Below are positions 8,203 through 16,700 of a stretch of DNA of 64,000 bases, one piece after another; position 1 is the first letter of the stretch; the number at the start of each line of letters is the position of its first letter. A model generated the notes under the pieces. The model searched no databases. It was not told the origin of the DNA and saw only the letters and a list, made by a program, of their open reading frames with translations. This DNA comes from Amycolatopsis camponoti (GTDB taxonomy: Bacteria > Actinomycetota > Actinomycetes > Mycobacteriales > Pseudonocardiaceae): the NCBI RefSeq assembly GCF_902497555.1, contig NZ_CABVGP010000002.1, positions 2,058,501 through 2,122,500 on the forward strand. The letters are read 5' to 3'. Both the position numbers and the translations under genes were made by a program.

Positions 8203-9050
8203 GAGCGGTGCGTGCGGAAGATCGCGGTGCCCGGGAAGAGCCGGCCGCGCAAGGGGCTCCACTGGCCCCAGACCCGCGTGTGCCCCGCCGGCCATTCGGG
8301 CTCGACGAGGTCCGTCAGGGTGAACCCGGCCGAGGCCAGCGCGCGCACGTAGTCGCCGAGGGTGTGGTGGTACTCGACGTAGGTCGCGGTGCCGTCGTCG
8401 TCGACCTCCACGTACGGCGTGCGGTCGAAGTAGGGCTGGGTGACGGTGAGCCCCTGCGGGCCGGGGTCGTCCGGGAAGATCCACCGCATCGGGTGGGTCA
8501 CCGAGAACACCCACGGCGCGCCCGGCCGCAGCACCCGGTGCACCTCGGCGAAGACGGCGTCCACCGAGGCGACGAACGGGATCGCGCCGAAGGCCGAGCA
8601 GGCCGCGTCGAAGCTGCCGGACGCCAGCGGCAGGTACTCGGCGTTCGCCTGCACGAGCGGGATGCCGGCGCCGGTGCGCTCGTTGCCCTCGCGGGCGTGG
8701 CGCAGCATGCCGGCGGACAGGTCGGTCGCGACGGGGCGGGCGCCCTGGGCCGCCAGCCAGCGCGAGCACGCGGCCTGCCCGCAGCCGACCTCCAGCACGC
8801 GCTTGCCGCGGACGTCGCCGAGCAGCCGCGCGTCGGCCTCGCGCACACCCTCCGGGCACCAGACGAAGTCGGCGTCGCCGAGGAACCCGCCGTGCTCGGC
8901 CTGGTAGTCGTCGGCGTCGGCGTCCCACCAGGCGAGGTTCGCGGCCGCGGCTTCGGGGCCCCCGACCTCGCGGTAGGCGACGGCCGTGGTGCCCAGCCGG
9001 TGCTCGGCCGCTTCGTGGCGCCCCGGCGCGGGCGGCTCCTCCGGTGGCAT
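8199..9050 (-). CDS. Class I SAM-dependent methyltransferase
   Basis: This 283-residue protein has a Rossmann methyltransferase fold with motif I VLEVGCGQAA at about 86-95, the acidic end of strand 2 at ATDLS (about 112) and a motif VLRPGAPW near 175, typical of the Methyltransf_11 family. A region of about 55 residues before motif I includes the WWDADADDYQAEH helix found in actinobacterial members. It is the first gene of a leftward unit with the GNAT gene (GTGA overlap). The acceptor is unknown. It is divergent from rpsA with about 300 bp between starts. Confidence 0.88.
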   Translation of the reverse strand: MPPEEPPAPGRHEAAEHRLGTTAVAYREVGGPEAAAANLAWWDADADDYQAEHGGFLGDADFVWCPEGVREADARLLGDVRGKRVLEVGCGQAACSRWLAAQGARPVATDLSAGMLRHAREGNERTGAGIPLVQANAEYLPLASGSFDAACSAFGAIPFVASVDAVFAEVHRVLRPGAPWVFSVTHPMRWIFPDDPGPQGLTVTQPYFDRTPYVEVDDDGTATYVEYHHTLGDYVRALASAGFTLTDLVEPEWPAGHTRVWGQWSPLRGRLFPGTAIFRTHRS

Positions 9051-9355
9051 GATGGTGGTCTCCGGTCCTGCGTCCTGGTGCCTGCGATTTGCTTCCGCGA
9101 GGACCTTAGCGACCGAGGGGGACCCTGATTGTGCCGCCTAGCGGCCGCCGCGTAGGATAAGTGTTAGCGCAGTGGGTTCGCGCTGCCTTCCGCTCAGCTT
9201 TTCCTGGTCGGGCTCGGGGTCGCGCACCGTTATGCGGGTCATGCCGCGGTCGTTCACTGGTGGACGTTTGCTCGCAGGGTCGTCGCATGCTCACAACAGC
9301 CCATCGCGCCGACAACTGCCAACCCTCGATCCCATCCACCGGAGCAACCCGCCTA
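9051..9355 (+). other. rpsA leader region
   Basis: This 305-nt gap separates divergent starts. It holds a good sigma-70-type promoter at 9129-9158, followed by a leader of about 190 nt before the rpsA ATG. No riboswitch or leader peptide was recognised. A long leader would suit the autoregulation known for S1, but no structure was confirmed. Confidence 0.5.
9129..9158 (+). promoter_or_regulatory. rpsA promoter
   Basis: TTGTGC (9129-9134) and TAGGAT (9153-9158) are separated by 18 nt, matching actinobacterial housekeeping promoters. Confidence 0.65.
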
Positions 9356-10855
9356 ATGACCATCGACACCGCCACCGCCCCGACCGCCCCGAACGCGGCC
9401 CCGCAGGTCGCCATCAACGACATCGGGTCGGAGGAAGATTTCCTCGCGGCTATCGACAAGACGATCAAGTACTTCAACGATGGCGACATCGTCGAGGGCA
9501 CCATCGTCAAGGTCGATCGCGACGAAGTCCTGCTCGACATCGGCTACAAGACCGAGGGTGTCATCCCCTCGCGTGAGCTGTCCATCAAGCACGATGTCGA
9601 CCCGGCTGAGGTTGTCACCGTCGGCGATGAGGTCGAAGCCCTGGTTCTCCAGAAGGAGGACAAGGAAGGCCGTCTGATCCTGTCCAAGAAGCGCGCGCAG
9701 TACGAGCGCGCCTGGGGCACGATCGAGGAGCTCAAGGAGAAGGACGAGCCCGTCAAGGGCACCGTCATCGAGGTCGTCAAGGGCGGCCTCATCCTGGACA
9801 TCGGCCTGCGCGGCTTCCTCCCCGCGTCCCTGGTCGAGATGCGCCGCGTCCGCGACCTGCAGCCGTACGTCGGCCGCGAGCTCGAGGCGAAGATCATCGA
9901 GCTGGACAAGAACCGCAACAACGTGGTCCTGTCCCGCCGCGCCTACCTCGAGCAGACCCAGTCCGAGGTGCGCAGCGAGTTCCTCAACGCGCTCGCCAAG
10001 GGCCAGGTCCGCAAGGGCGTCGTGTCGTCCATCGTCAACTTCGGTGCCTTCGTGGACCTGGGTGGCGTCGACGGCCTGGTGCACGTTTCCGAGCTGTCCT
10101 GGAAGCACATCGACCACCCGTCCGAGGTCGTCGAGGTCGGCCAGGAGGTCACGGTCGAGGTCCTGGACGTCGACATGGACCGCGAGCGCGTCTCGCTGTC
10201 GCTGAAGGCGACCCAGGAAGACCCGTGGCGCCAGTTCGCCCGCACCCACGCGATCGGCCAGATCGTGCCGGGCAAGGTCACCAAGCTGGTCCCGTTCGGT
10301 GCGTTCGTGCGCGTCGAAGAGGGCATCGAGGGTCTGGTCCACATCTCGGAGCTGGCCGAGCGCCACGTCGAGATCCCGGAGCAGGTCGTCCAGGTCAACG
10401 GCGACGTCATGGTCAAGGTCATCGACATCGACCTCGAGCGCCGTCGCATCTCGCTGTCGCTGAAGCAGGCGAACGAGGGTGTCACGCCGGACACCGAGTT
10501 CGACCCGGCCCAGTACGGCATGGCCGCCGAGTACGACACCGAGGGGAACTACATCTACCCCGAGGGCTTCGACCCGGACACCCAGGAGTGGCAGGAAGGC
10601 TTCGACAAGCAGCGTGAGGAGTGGGAGCGCCAGTACGCCGAGGCGCACACTCGTTACGAGGCCCACATGAAGCAGGTCGTGAAGGCCGTCGAGGCCGACG
10701 CGGAAGCCGCCGCTGACGCGGCGACCGGCGTCGAGGGTGGCTCGGAGAGCTACACCTCGGGCTCGACCTCGACCGACACGAAGAGCAGCGGCGGCACCCT
10801 CGCCTCCGACGAGCAGCTCGCGGCGCTCCGCGAGAAGCTCTCCGGCGGTGCGTGA
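9356..10855 (+). CDS. rpsA: 30S ribosomal protein S1
   Basis: This 499-residue protein has four S1 RNA-binding domains, starting at about residues 38 (GDIVEGTIVKVDRDEVLLDI), 125 (VKGTVIEVVKGGLILDI), 210 (GQVRKGVVSSIVNFGAFVDL) and 298 (GQIVPGKVTKLVPFGAFVRV). The acidic, Ser/Thr-rich tail is typical of actinobacterial S1. It helps load mRNA on the 30S subunit. Start at ATG 9356 gives the usual MTID/NT-rich N-terminus of actinobacterial S1; SD is weak (GGAG about 12 nt upstream). Codon use is strongly biased (AAG, GTC, GAG), as expected for a highly expressed gene. It is followed by a strong terminator. Confidence 0.97.
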   Translation: MTIDTATAPTAPNAAPQVAINDIGSEEDFLAAIDKTIKYFNDGDIVEGTIVKVDRDEVLLDIGYKTEGVIPSRELSIKHDVDPAEVVTVGDEVEALVLQKEDKEGRLILSKKRAQYERAWGTIEELKEKDEPVKGTVIEVVKGGLILDIGLRGFLPASLVEMRRVRDLQPYVGRELEAKIIELDKNRNNVVLSRRAYLEQTQSEVRSEFLNALAKGQVRKGVVSSIVNFGAFVDLGGVDGLVHVSELSWKHIDHPSEVVEVGQEVTVEVLDVDMDRERVSLSLKATQEDPWRQFARTHAIGQIVPGKVTKLVPFGAFVRVEEGIEGLVHISELAERHVEIPEQVVQVNGDVMVKVIDIDLERRRISLSLKQANEGVTPDTEFDPAQYGMAAEYDTEGNYIYPEGFDPDTQEWQEGFDKQREEWERQYAEAHTRYEAHMKQVVKAVEADAEAAADAATGVEGGSESYTSGSTSTDTKSSGGTLASDEQLAALREKLSGGA

Positions 10856-10877
10856 GCACTAGCGCTCTGAGCTGAAA

Positions 10878-10912
10878 GCGAACCCCCGGTCCCGAGTGGA
10901 CCGGGGGTTCGC
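10878..10912 (+). terminator. rpsA terminator hairpin
   Basis: GCGAACCCCCGGTCC pairs perfectly with GGACCGGGGGTTCGC across a 5-nt loop, 22 nt after the rpsA stop. No T tract follows. It may also stop the leftward-convergent TetR transcript. Confidence 0.8.
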
Positions 10913-10961
10913 TGCGTTCGGGGGTTCTCGCGGGTCGTTCGGCCGCTGACTGCTGCCCGCC

Positions 10962-11597
10962 TCAGCGGTTCCGCAGGCCCAGCCCGGTCATCATCGCCAC
11001 CACTCCGCGGCGGTACATGCGCTCGTTCGCCTCGTCCGTCGGCGGGATGAACCAGTCCGGCAACGGCGTCCGCGAAGCCAGCATCAGCTCCGCCCCGACC
11101 AGGCCGTGCATCGCCGTCCACAGCTGGTACGCCGTCTCGCGGGCGTCCGCTCCCGGTGGGCACACCCGCTGGACGCGGGCGATGAACAGGGTGAACGTCG
11201 TCCGCAGCACCGCCGAGCGCAGCGCCGGATCGGGGTCGAACCCCGGGACCGGGCGCTCGAACATCAGCGCGTACCGAACCGGGCTCTCCCGGGCGAACAG
11301 CCGGTACTCGACCGCCAGGTGCAGCAGGTCCGCGACCCCGTCCGGGCCGGCAGGCGGCAGGCCCTCCAGCAGCTCCCGCAGCGAGTCGAACGTGCGCTCG
11401 TACAGCGCGTCGAGCAGGCCCGTGCGGCCGCCGAACCGCGCGTACACCGAGATCGTCGACGCGCCGGCCGCCTCGGCCACCCCGCGGACCGTCAGCCCGG
11501 TGACGCCGCGGTCGAACAGCACCGCCAGCGCCGCGTCCAGGAAGCGCTCGCGGTTGCCCTGCTCGGCGGGGCGCATCGACAGGTGCCTGGTGGCCAC
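10962..11597 (-). CDS. TetR family regulator with WHG-type C-terminal domain
   Basis: This 211-residue protein has an N-terminal TetR helix-turn-helix (about residues 15-60: AALAVLFDRGVTGLTVRGVA, then AGASTISVYARFGGRTGLLD). Its C-terminal region, with LWTAMHGLVGAEL near 155, matches the WHG domain common in actinobacterial TetR proteins. The start is GTG 11597 behind GGGGG. It is divergent from the HD-domain gene at 11758, which is the first candidate target, and convergent with rpsA. Its ligand is unknown. Confidence 0.88.
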   Translation of the reverse strand: MATRHLSMRPAEQGNRERFLDAALAVLFDRGVTGLTVRGVAEAAGASTISVYARFGGRTGLLDALYERTFDSLRELLEGLPPAGPDGVADLLHLAVEYRLFARESPVRYALMFERPVPGFDPDPALRSAVLRTTFTLFIARVQRVCPPGADARETAYQLWTAMHGLVGAELMLASRTPLPDWFIPPTDEANERMYRRGVVAMMTGLGLRNR

Positions 11598-11757
11598 GGC
11601 GCACCCCCTTCGCGCACAACGACGTCCGGGTGACCCACTCGCAGCAAAAGATACGATATCCGGCGCGTCTTGGGAATGTGCCCGATGTCCGGATGTGCGG
11701 GATTCCCGTCCGGCGGACGCATGTCCGAGCACCGCGCGGGCGGGCATCGTCGACGTC

Positions 11758-12378
11758 ATGACCATCGACGTCCCCGACACCGCCCTCGCCCGCGAAGCCG
11801 CCGAGTACGTCCGCGACACCGCGGGCCCGCTCCTCTACGACCACTCCGCCCGCGTCTACTTGTTCGGCGCGCTCCAGGGCCGCCGCCGCGGCCTCGGCTT
11901 CGACGCCGAGCTGCTCTACGTGGCGGCCCTGTTCCACGACCTCGGGCTCGTCGCGGGCCACCGCACCGACCGGCGCTTCGAGCTCGACGGCGCGGACGAG
12001 GCCCGGCACTTCCTGCTCGGCCACGGCGTCGACGCCGAACGCGCCCGGGTCGCCTGGACGGCCATCGCGCTGCACACCACCCCGGGCATCCCCGAGCACA
12101 TGGAACCCGAGGTCGCGCTGGTGACGGCCGGGGTCGAGTACGACGTCCTGGGCATCGGGTACCACGACCTCCCCGCCGACGCCCGGGCCGCGGTCGTGGC
12201 CGCGCACCCGCGGCCGGACTTCAAGCGGCGCATCCTCGCGGCCTTCACCGACGGCATCCGTGACCGGCCCGACACGGCGTTCGGGAACGTCAAAGCCGAT
12301 GTGCTGGCCCGGTTCGTGCCAGGCTTCGTGCGCACGGACTTCGTCACCACGATCTTGGACTCACCCTGGGAGGACTGA
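11758..12378 (+). CDS. HD-domain phosphohydrolase-like protein (cyanamide hydratase-like)
   Basis: This 206-residue protein carries the HD metal-binding signature: HSARVYLFG (His near 31), LFHDLGL (His-Asp near 60-61) and further His residues in IALHTTPGI. The spacing resembles the HD proteins annotated as cyanamide hydratase-like. The physiological substrate is unknown. It starts at ATG 11758 and ends 5 bp before the OsmC gene, so the two likely form a unit. It is divergent from a TetR gene that may regulate it. Confidence 0.8.
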   Translation: MTIDVPDTALAREAAEYVRDTAGPLLYDHSARVYLFGALQGRRRGLGFDAELLYVAALFHDLGLVAGHRTDRRFELDGADEARHFLLGHGVDAERARVAWTAIALHTTPGIPEHMEPEVALVTAGVEYDVLGIGYHDLPADARAAVVAAHPRPDFKRRILAAFTDGIRDRPDTAFGNVKADVLARFVPGFVRTDFVTTILDSPWED

Positions 12379-12383
12379 CACCG

Positions 12384-12830
12384 ATGGAGCACCCCGAGCC
12401 CGGCACGGTCGTCGTCACCGCGACCGGCGACGGCACCTACACGCAGCAGGTCACGACGGCGACCCACGAGCTGCTCGTCGACGAACCGGTCGCGGTCGGG
12501 GGCGCCGACGCCGGTCCGAACCCGTACGAGCTGCTGCTCGCGTCCCTGGGTTCGTGCACGGCGATCACGCTGCGGCTGTACGCGGACCGCAAGGGCATCC
12601 CGCTGACCCGGGCGACGATCCGGCTCCGGCACGACCGCATCCACGCCGAGGACTGCGCCAAGTGCGAGACCGAGCGCGGGATGCTGAGCCGGATCACCCG
12701 CGAGATCGAGCTCGAGGGCGAACTGGACGACGACCAGCGCGCGAAGCTGATGCTGATCGCCGACAAGTGCCCGGTGCACCGGACGCTGTCCGCGGAGATC
12801 GCGATCGAGACGCGTGAGACCGGCCGCTGA
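12384..12830 (+). CDS. OsmC/Ohr family thiol peroxidase
   Basis: This 148-residue protein has the OsmC fold with both redox cysteines: Cys near 58 in LASLGSCTAITLRLYA and Cys near 132 in DKCPVHRTL. The family reduces organic hydroperoxides or binds related thiol-reactive compounds in the cytoplasm. Two more cysteines (EDCAKCE) form a CxxC that is not universal. The start at ATG 12384 is 5 bp after the HD-domain gene. Confidence 0.9.
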   Translation: MEHPEPGTVVVTATGDGTYTQQVTTATHELLVDEPVAVGGADAGPNPYELLLASLGSCTAITLRLYADRKGIPLTRATIRLRHDRIHAEDCAKCETERGMLSRITREIELEGELDDDQRAKLMLIADKCPVHRTLSAEIAIETRETGR

Positions 12831-12851
12831 GGTTGAGCGGGGCTTCGGCCG

Positions 12852-13106
12852 TCAGGCCGCGGCGGCGTGGACGGTGGCCGGGCGGATGGCCGCCGAGCCC
12901 ACCGCGGGGACCCAGATGCGCTCGAGTGCCGCGGCGCGGGCCTTGCGGCGGAGGCCGGCGAAGCTGTGCTTGGCCGGTACGAGCAGGGCGCTGAGCCACG
13001 TCCGGCGGTAGTCCGCGAGCGCCTCGGCCACGGTGCGGTGGAGAAGGCAGTGCACCAGCCCCGGCGTGCCGAGCCGGTGCTTCCCGGCGTGCTTGCTGTC
13101 CGCCAT
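12852..13106 (-). CDS. Small basic protein of unknown function
   Basis: This 84-residue protein starts at ATG 13106 with a good SD (GAGGAACG). It is rich in Arg, Lys, His and Ala ([18 protein letters not shown] near the start, [20 protein letters not shown] in the middle) and ends in Ala-rich sequence. There is no signal peptide and no known motif. It faces away from the neighbouring genes. Nucleic-acid binding would fit the charge but is not shown. Confidence 0.6.
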   Translation of the reverse strand: MADSKHAGKHRLGTPGLVHCLLHRTVAEALADYRRTWLSALLVPAKHSFAGLRRKARAAALERIWVPAVGSAAIRPATVHAAAA

Positions 13107-13255
13107 CGTTCCTCCGTGTGGGCGACCCTGTCGCGCGCACGGTACGCAGCCGGGCCCGTGAAGGTGAGGAAGCAACGCGGCGTGTCCGGATATCGGTTGA
13201 GTCACGCGTCACGTTCGCCTTGCGGGTCACCCGTTCGTATGCCCTCGCTCCGCCG

Positions 13256-13486
13256 TCAGGCGGGCGGGCCGCTGACCTCGCTCTTCGTGCACGTCGTGGG
13301 GAACGGGATCCAAGCGCTCTTCACCGCGTACAGCGGGCCCGACGGCTGGGCCCGCACCCGGTAGACACCGGACAGGCAGTGAACCGGCTCGGCCGGGGCG
13401 GCCACCGTGAACGCGGGCGCCCCCACGGCGAGGCCGCCCACCCCCAGCAGCACGACCGCCGCCCGGCTGATCCTCGTCATCTTCAT
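13256..13486 (-). CDS. Small secreted protein with one predicted disulphide
   Basis: This 76-residue protein has a Sec signal peptide (MKMTRISRA, a hydrophobic core at 9-25 and an AAPA cleavage region near 29-32). The mature part is about 44 residues, with Cys37 and Cys66 placed to form one disulphide. The SD is GGGAGGGACC just before ATG 13486. The family is not recognised; it resembles many short exported hypothetical proteins of Pseudonocardiaceae. It is divergent from coaE. Confidence 0.7.
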   Translation of the reverse strand: MKMTRISRAAVVLLGVGGLAVGAPAFTVAAPAEPVHCLSGVYRVRAQPSGPLYAVKSAWIPFPTTCTKSEVSGPPA

Positions 13487-13614
13487 GGTCCCTCCCTTGA
13501 CCAGGCGGGTGGTAACCCGCTGCCGGTCCGATCGGAAAACGATTACCCGTGTTACGGGGCAGGCCAGTGCGTCACACGAATGGGCGCACCGCCCAGCGGG
13601 CCGTCCGGCCTGAC

Positions 13615-13620
13615 TAGGGT
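13615..13620 (+). promoter_or_regulatory. coaE leaderless -10 box (TAGGGT)
   Basis: TAGGGT lies exactly 7 nt before the coaE ATG at 13628, with no Shine-Dalgarno between, as in leaderless actinobacterial genes. Confidence 0.6.
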
Positions 13621-13627
13621 GATCGGC

Positions 13628-14812
13628 ATGTTGCGTGTGGGGCTGACGGGTGGGATCGGGGCCGGCAAGTCGACCGTGGCGAACCGGCTCGCGGAGCACG
13701 GTGCCGTCTTGATCGACTCCGACCGGATCGCCCGCGAGGTGGTCGAGCCCGGAACCGAAGGGCTCGCCCGGCTCGCCGAGGAGTTCGGGCCGGAGATCCT
13801 GGCCGCCGACGGGTCGCTCGACCGGCCCGCGCTCGCCGCGAAGGCGTTCGCCGACGACGAGTCGCGACACCGGCTGAACGCGATCGTGCACCCGCTGGTC
13901 GGCGCCCGCACCGGCGAGCTGATGGCCGCCGCCGCGCCGGACGCCGTCATCGTCCACGACATCCCGCTGCTGGTCGAAAACGGCCTCGCGACGGCGTACC
14001 ACCTGGTCGTGGTCGTCGACGCGCCGGTCGAGGTGCGGGTCCGGCGGCTGGTGACGGCGCGGGGCATGGCCGAGGAGGACGCGCGGGCCCGGATCCGGGC
14101 GCAGGCGAGCGACGAGCAGCGCCGCGCCGTCGCCGACGTCTGGCTGGACAACGGCGGTGCCGAAGACGCCGTGCTCGCCGACGTCGACGCGTTGTGGGCC
14201 GACCGGCTCGTGCCGTTCGAGGCGAACGTCCGGCTGCGCCGGCCGCGGCCGCCGGTGTCCCCGAAGATCGCCGAGTACGACCTGACCTGGCCGGTGCAGG
14301 CCGAGCGGGTGCTCGCCCGGGTCCGCGCCACGGCGGGGGAACTGGCCCGCCGCGCCGACCACATCGGCTCCACCGCTGTTCCGGGCCTGCCGGCCAAGGA
14401 CGTCCTCGACCTCCAGCTCACGGTGCCGACGGTGGACGACGCCGACACGCTCCGGGAGCTCCTGTCCGACGCCGGGTTCCCGCGCCTGGAGGGCGACTGG
14501 GTCGACGACGCCCAGGACGGCACCGGGACGTGGCCCAAGCGCCTGCACGTCGGCGCCGACCCGAAACGCCCGGTGAACCTGCACGTCCGGTCCGAGGAGA
14601 CGCCCGCGTGGCGGCTCGCGCTGCTGTTCCGCGACTACTTGCGCGCGAACCCGGAGGAGCGCGACGACTACCGCGACGTCAAGCTGCGGCTGGCCGGCGA
14701 GCACGCCGAGGACGGCAACGTCGCGGCCTACGCGGATGAGAAGCAAGAGTGGGTCAACGGGGTGTTCGCCCGCGCGGAGAAGTGGGCCGCGACCACCGGC
14801 TGGACGCCCTAG
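13628..14812 (+). CDS. coaE: Dephospho-CoA kinase fused to a GrpB domain
   Basis: This 394-residue protein has an N-terminal dephospho-CoA kinase (about 1-195) with P-loop GGIGAGKST at 8-16 and the CoaE segments [11 protein letters not shown] and HDIPLLVEN. It phosphorylates dephospho-CoA at the 3' hydroxyl in the last step of CoA synthesis. The C-terminal part (about 215-390) is a GrpB/UPF0157 domain of the nucleotidyltransferase superfamily, with [20 protein letters not shown]. This fusion is the normal form in mycobacteria and relatives. It follows rpsA as in Mycobacterium. It overlaps the convergent response regulator by 4 nt. Confidence 0.95.
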   Translation: MLRVGLTGGIGAGKSTVANRLAEHGAVLIDSDRIAREVVEPGTEGLARLAEEFGPEILAADGSLDRPALAAKAFADDESRHRLNAIVHPLVGARTGELMAAAAPDAVIVHDIPLLVENGLATAYHLVVVVDAPVEVRVRRLVTARGMAEEDARARIRAQASDEQRRAVADVWLDNGGAEDAVLADVDALWADRLVPFEANVRLRRPRPPVSPKIAEYDLTWPVQAERVLARVRATAGELARRADHIGSTAVPGLPAKDVLDLQLTVPTVDDADTLRELLSDAGFPRLEGDWVDDAQDGTGTWPKRLHVGADPKRPVNLHVRSEETPAWRLALLFRDYLRANPEERDDYRDVKLRLAGEHAEDGNVAAYADEKQEWVNGVFARAEKWAATTGWTP

Positions 14813-15432
14813 GACCCCAGCAGCCCGCGTTCGAACGCGACGGCGACGGCCGCCGCGCGGTCCTTCACGCCCAGCTTCGCGTAGACGTGGATCAGGTGCG
14901 TCTTGACCGTCGCTTCGCTGATGAAGAGCTTCTTCGCCGCTTCCTTGTTGGTCGAGCCTCGGGCGACCAGGGTGAGCACCTCGAGTTCGCGCTGGGACAG
15001 GGCAGTCGGCACCGGCGCGCGCATCCGGCCCAGCAGCCGGCTGGCCACCGCGGGCGAGAGCACCGCCTCGCCGCGGGCGGCGGCTTCGACGGCGCGGAAG
15101 AGGTCTTCGCGCGGGGCGTCCTTGAGCAGGTAGCCCGTCGCGCCGGCCTCGACGGCGGGCAGGACGTCGGAGTCGGTGTCGTAGGTCGTGAGCACCAGGA
15201 CCCGCGCCGGATTGCCCAGCCTGGCCAGCTCGGTGATCGCGGCGACGCCGTCGGTGCCCGGCATCCGCAGGTCCATCAGCACGACGTCGGGGCGCAGCCG
15301 CTCGGCCAGCGCGACGGCTTCGGCGCCGTTCGCCGCCTCGCCGACGACTTCGAAGCCGCGGCCGGTGAAGATGCCGCGCAGCCCGTCGCGGACGACCGGG
15401 TGGTCGTCGGCGATGAGCACGGTGATCGTCAT
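14809..15432 (-). CDS. NarL/FixJ-type response regulator
   Basis: This 207-residue regulator has a receiver domain (1-120) with acidic pocket Asp9-Asp10, phospho-acceptor Asp54 ([10 protein letters not shown]), the Thr of LTTYD and the Lys of LLKDA. Its LuxR-type helix-turn-helix is at about 143-200 ([32 protein letters not shown]). It overlaps the histidine kinase by ATGA and is co-translated with it. Its targets are probably nearby or at the operon promoter, which the sequence does not settle. It ends 4 nt into the convergent coaE. Confidence 0.95.
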   Translation of the reverse strand: MTITVLIADDHPVVRDGLRGIFTGRGFEVVGEAANGAEAVALAERLRPDVVLMDLRMPGTDGVAAITELARLGNPARVLVLTTYDTDSDVLPAVEAGATGYLLKDAPREDLFRAVEAAARGEAVLSPAVASRLLGRMRAPVPTALSQRELEVLTLVARGSTNKEAAKKLFISEATVKTHLIHVYAKLGVKDRAAAVAVAFERGLLGS

Positions 15433-16700
15433 GCGGAGGCCTCCGGCGGGGACGGTACGGCGGGCAGGACGGCCGAGATCGCGGTACCGCCGCCGGGCTC
15501 GGACTCGACGTGGAGCGTACCGGCGAGCCGCTGGACGCGGCGCCGCATCCCGGGCAGCCCGAAACCCGGACCAGGGGCGGGGGTGAACCCGGCGCCGTCG
15601 TCGCGGACGTCGAGGGTCACCTCGTCGTCCATGTAGGACAGGGTGAGGCCGACGCGGCCCGCCGCGGCGTGCTTGTCCACATTGGACAGCGCTTCCTGCG
15701 TGACCCGCAGGATGGTCGACTCGATCTCGGGGTGCAGCGGACGCGGGTCGCCGGTGGCCGTGACCGCGGCGGGCACGCCGGTCCGCTCGCTCCAGCGCGC
15801 CGCGATGCCGGCGAGCGCCTCGGGCAGCGACGCGGTCTCGAGGGCTTCCGGGTGCAGCGCGCGCACCGAACGCCGGGCGGCGGTGAGGTTCTCGCGCGCG
15901 AGCGCGTTCGCGGAGTCCAGGTGCCGCTGCCACTCCGCGGGCTCGTCCTTGGCCAGCGCGGCGGCTTCGAGCTGCGTGATGATGCCGGTGAAGCCCTGCG
16001 CCAGGGTGTCGTGGATCTCCTGCGCCAGCCGCTGCCGCTCGTCGAGGATCCCGGCTTCCCGGGCCTGGCTGAGCAGTTGCCGTTGCAGCCCTTCGTTTTC
16101 CGCGTGCGCCGCGGCGAGGTCGTCGAGCATGCGCCGGCGTTCTTCGTTCTGCCGGGCGATGGCCGTCGAGAGCAGGCCGCCGCCTCCGATCGCCGCCGTC
16201 TGCACGACGATGATCGTGACCCAGATGGCCGGCCGCTCGCGCAGGGCGTGCACGGGACCGCCGTTGCCGAGGGTGTTGATCAGCAGTGAGGTCACCGCCA
16301 GCGCGGCGAACGCGAGCCACGTGGGCCGCAGCCGCATGGCGGCCAGGAACGTGAAGATCATGAAGATGAGGAACGTGATGTCCCGGACTTCGAGGACGCT
16401 GCCCAGGCCGGCGATCCCGAGGAACGTCAGCAGGGCGAAGGCCGGCTGTTCGCGCAGCCGCGGCGGCGCGAGGACCACCGTGCCGAGCACCCAGAGCGCG
16501 GCCGCGGCGACCCAGGCGCCGGTGACCGCCCACCAGCGGGCGTCGTGGCCGCCGACGCCGAGGGTGACCGCGGTCGCGACGGCGAGCAGCACGCCGGGCA
16601 GGATCCGTTCGGCCCGGAACAGCCACGGCTGCCAGCCATCCGGGGTCCGCGCCGACTCCGGTGGCCACATCGGCCGGCTCCAGTCGACATCGAGGCTCAC
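15429..16700 (-). CDS. HisKA_3-type sensor histidine kinase
   Basis: This 423-residue kinase has five or six N-terminal membrane segments (about 30-195), a dimerisation/phosphoacceptor helix with DERQRLAQEIHDTLAQGF (His near 230) and a HATPase domain with N-box RVTQEALSNVDKHA and G-boxes DDGAGF and GFGLPGMRRR. It starts at GTG 16700 in a GTGA overlap with the GT39-like gene and overlaps the regulator by ATGA. The short external loops suggest sensing within the membrane, and the linkage to a membrane glycosyltransferase suggests cell-envelope signals; both are inference. Confidence 0.93.
   Translation of the reverse strand: MSLDVDWSRPMWPPESARTPDGWQPWLFRAERILPGVLLAVATAVTLGVGGHDARWWAVTGAWVAAAALWVLGTVVLAPPRLREQPAFALLTFLGIAGLGSVLEVRDITFLIFMIFTFLAAMRLRPTWLAFAALAVTSLLINTLGNGGPVHALRERPAIWVTIIVVQTAAIGGGGLLSTAIARQNEERRRMLDDLAAAHAENEGLQRQLLSQAREAGILDERQRLAQEIHDTLAQGFTGIITQLEAAALAKDEPAEWQRHLDSANALARENLTAARRSVRALHPEALETASLPEALAGIAARWSERTGVPAAVTATGDPRPLHPEIESTILRVTQEALSNVDKHAAAGRVGLTLSYMDDEVTLDVRDDGAGFTPAPGPGFGLPGMRRRVQRLAGTLHVESEPGGGTAISAVLPAVPSPPEASA
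15674..15688. repeat. Degenerate TGTCCACATTGGACA palindrome
   Basis: A 15-bp near-palindrome inside the kinase gene, close to the GTCCACWGTGGAC repeat found elsewhere in the window. Confidence 0.45.

Noticed and set aside
9161..9355. N-terminal extension of rpsA or leader peptide
   Set aside because: The in-frame upstream codons have no SD and do not resemble S1; the region follows the predicted transcript start and is read as leader.
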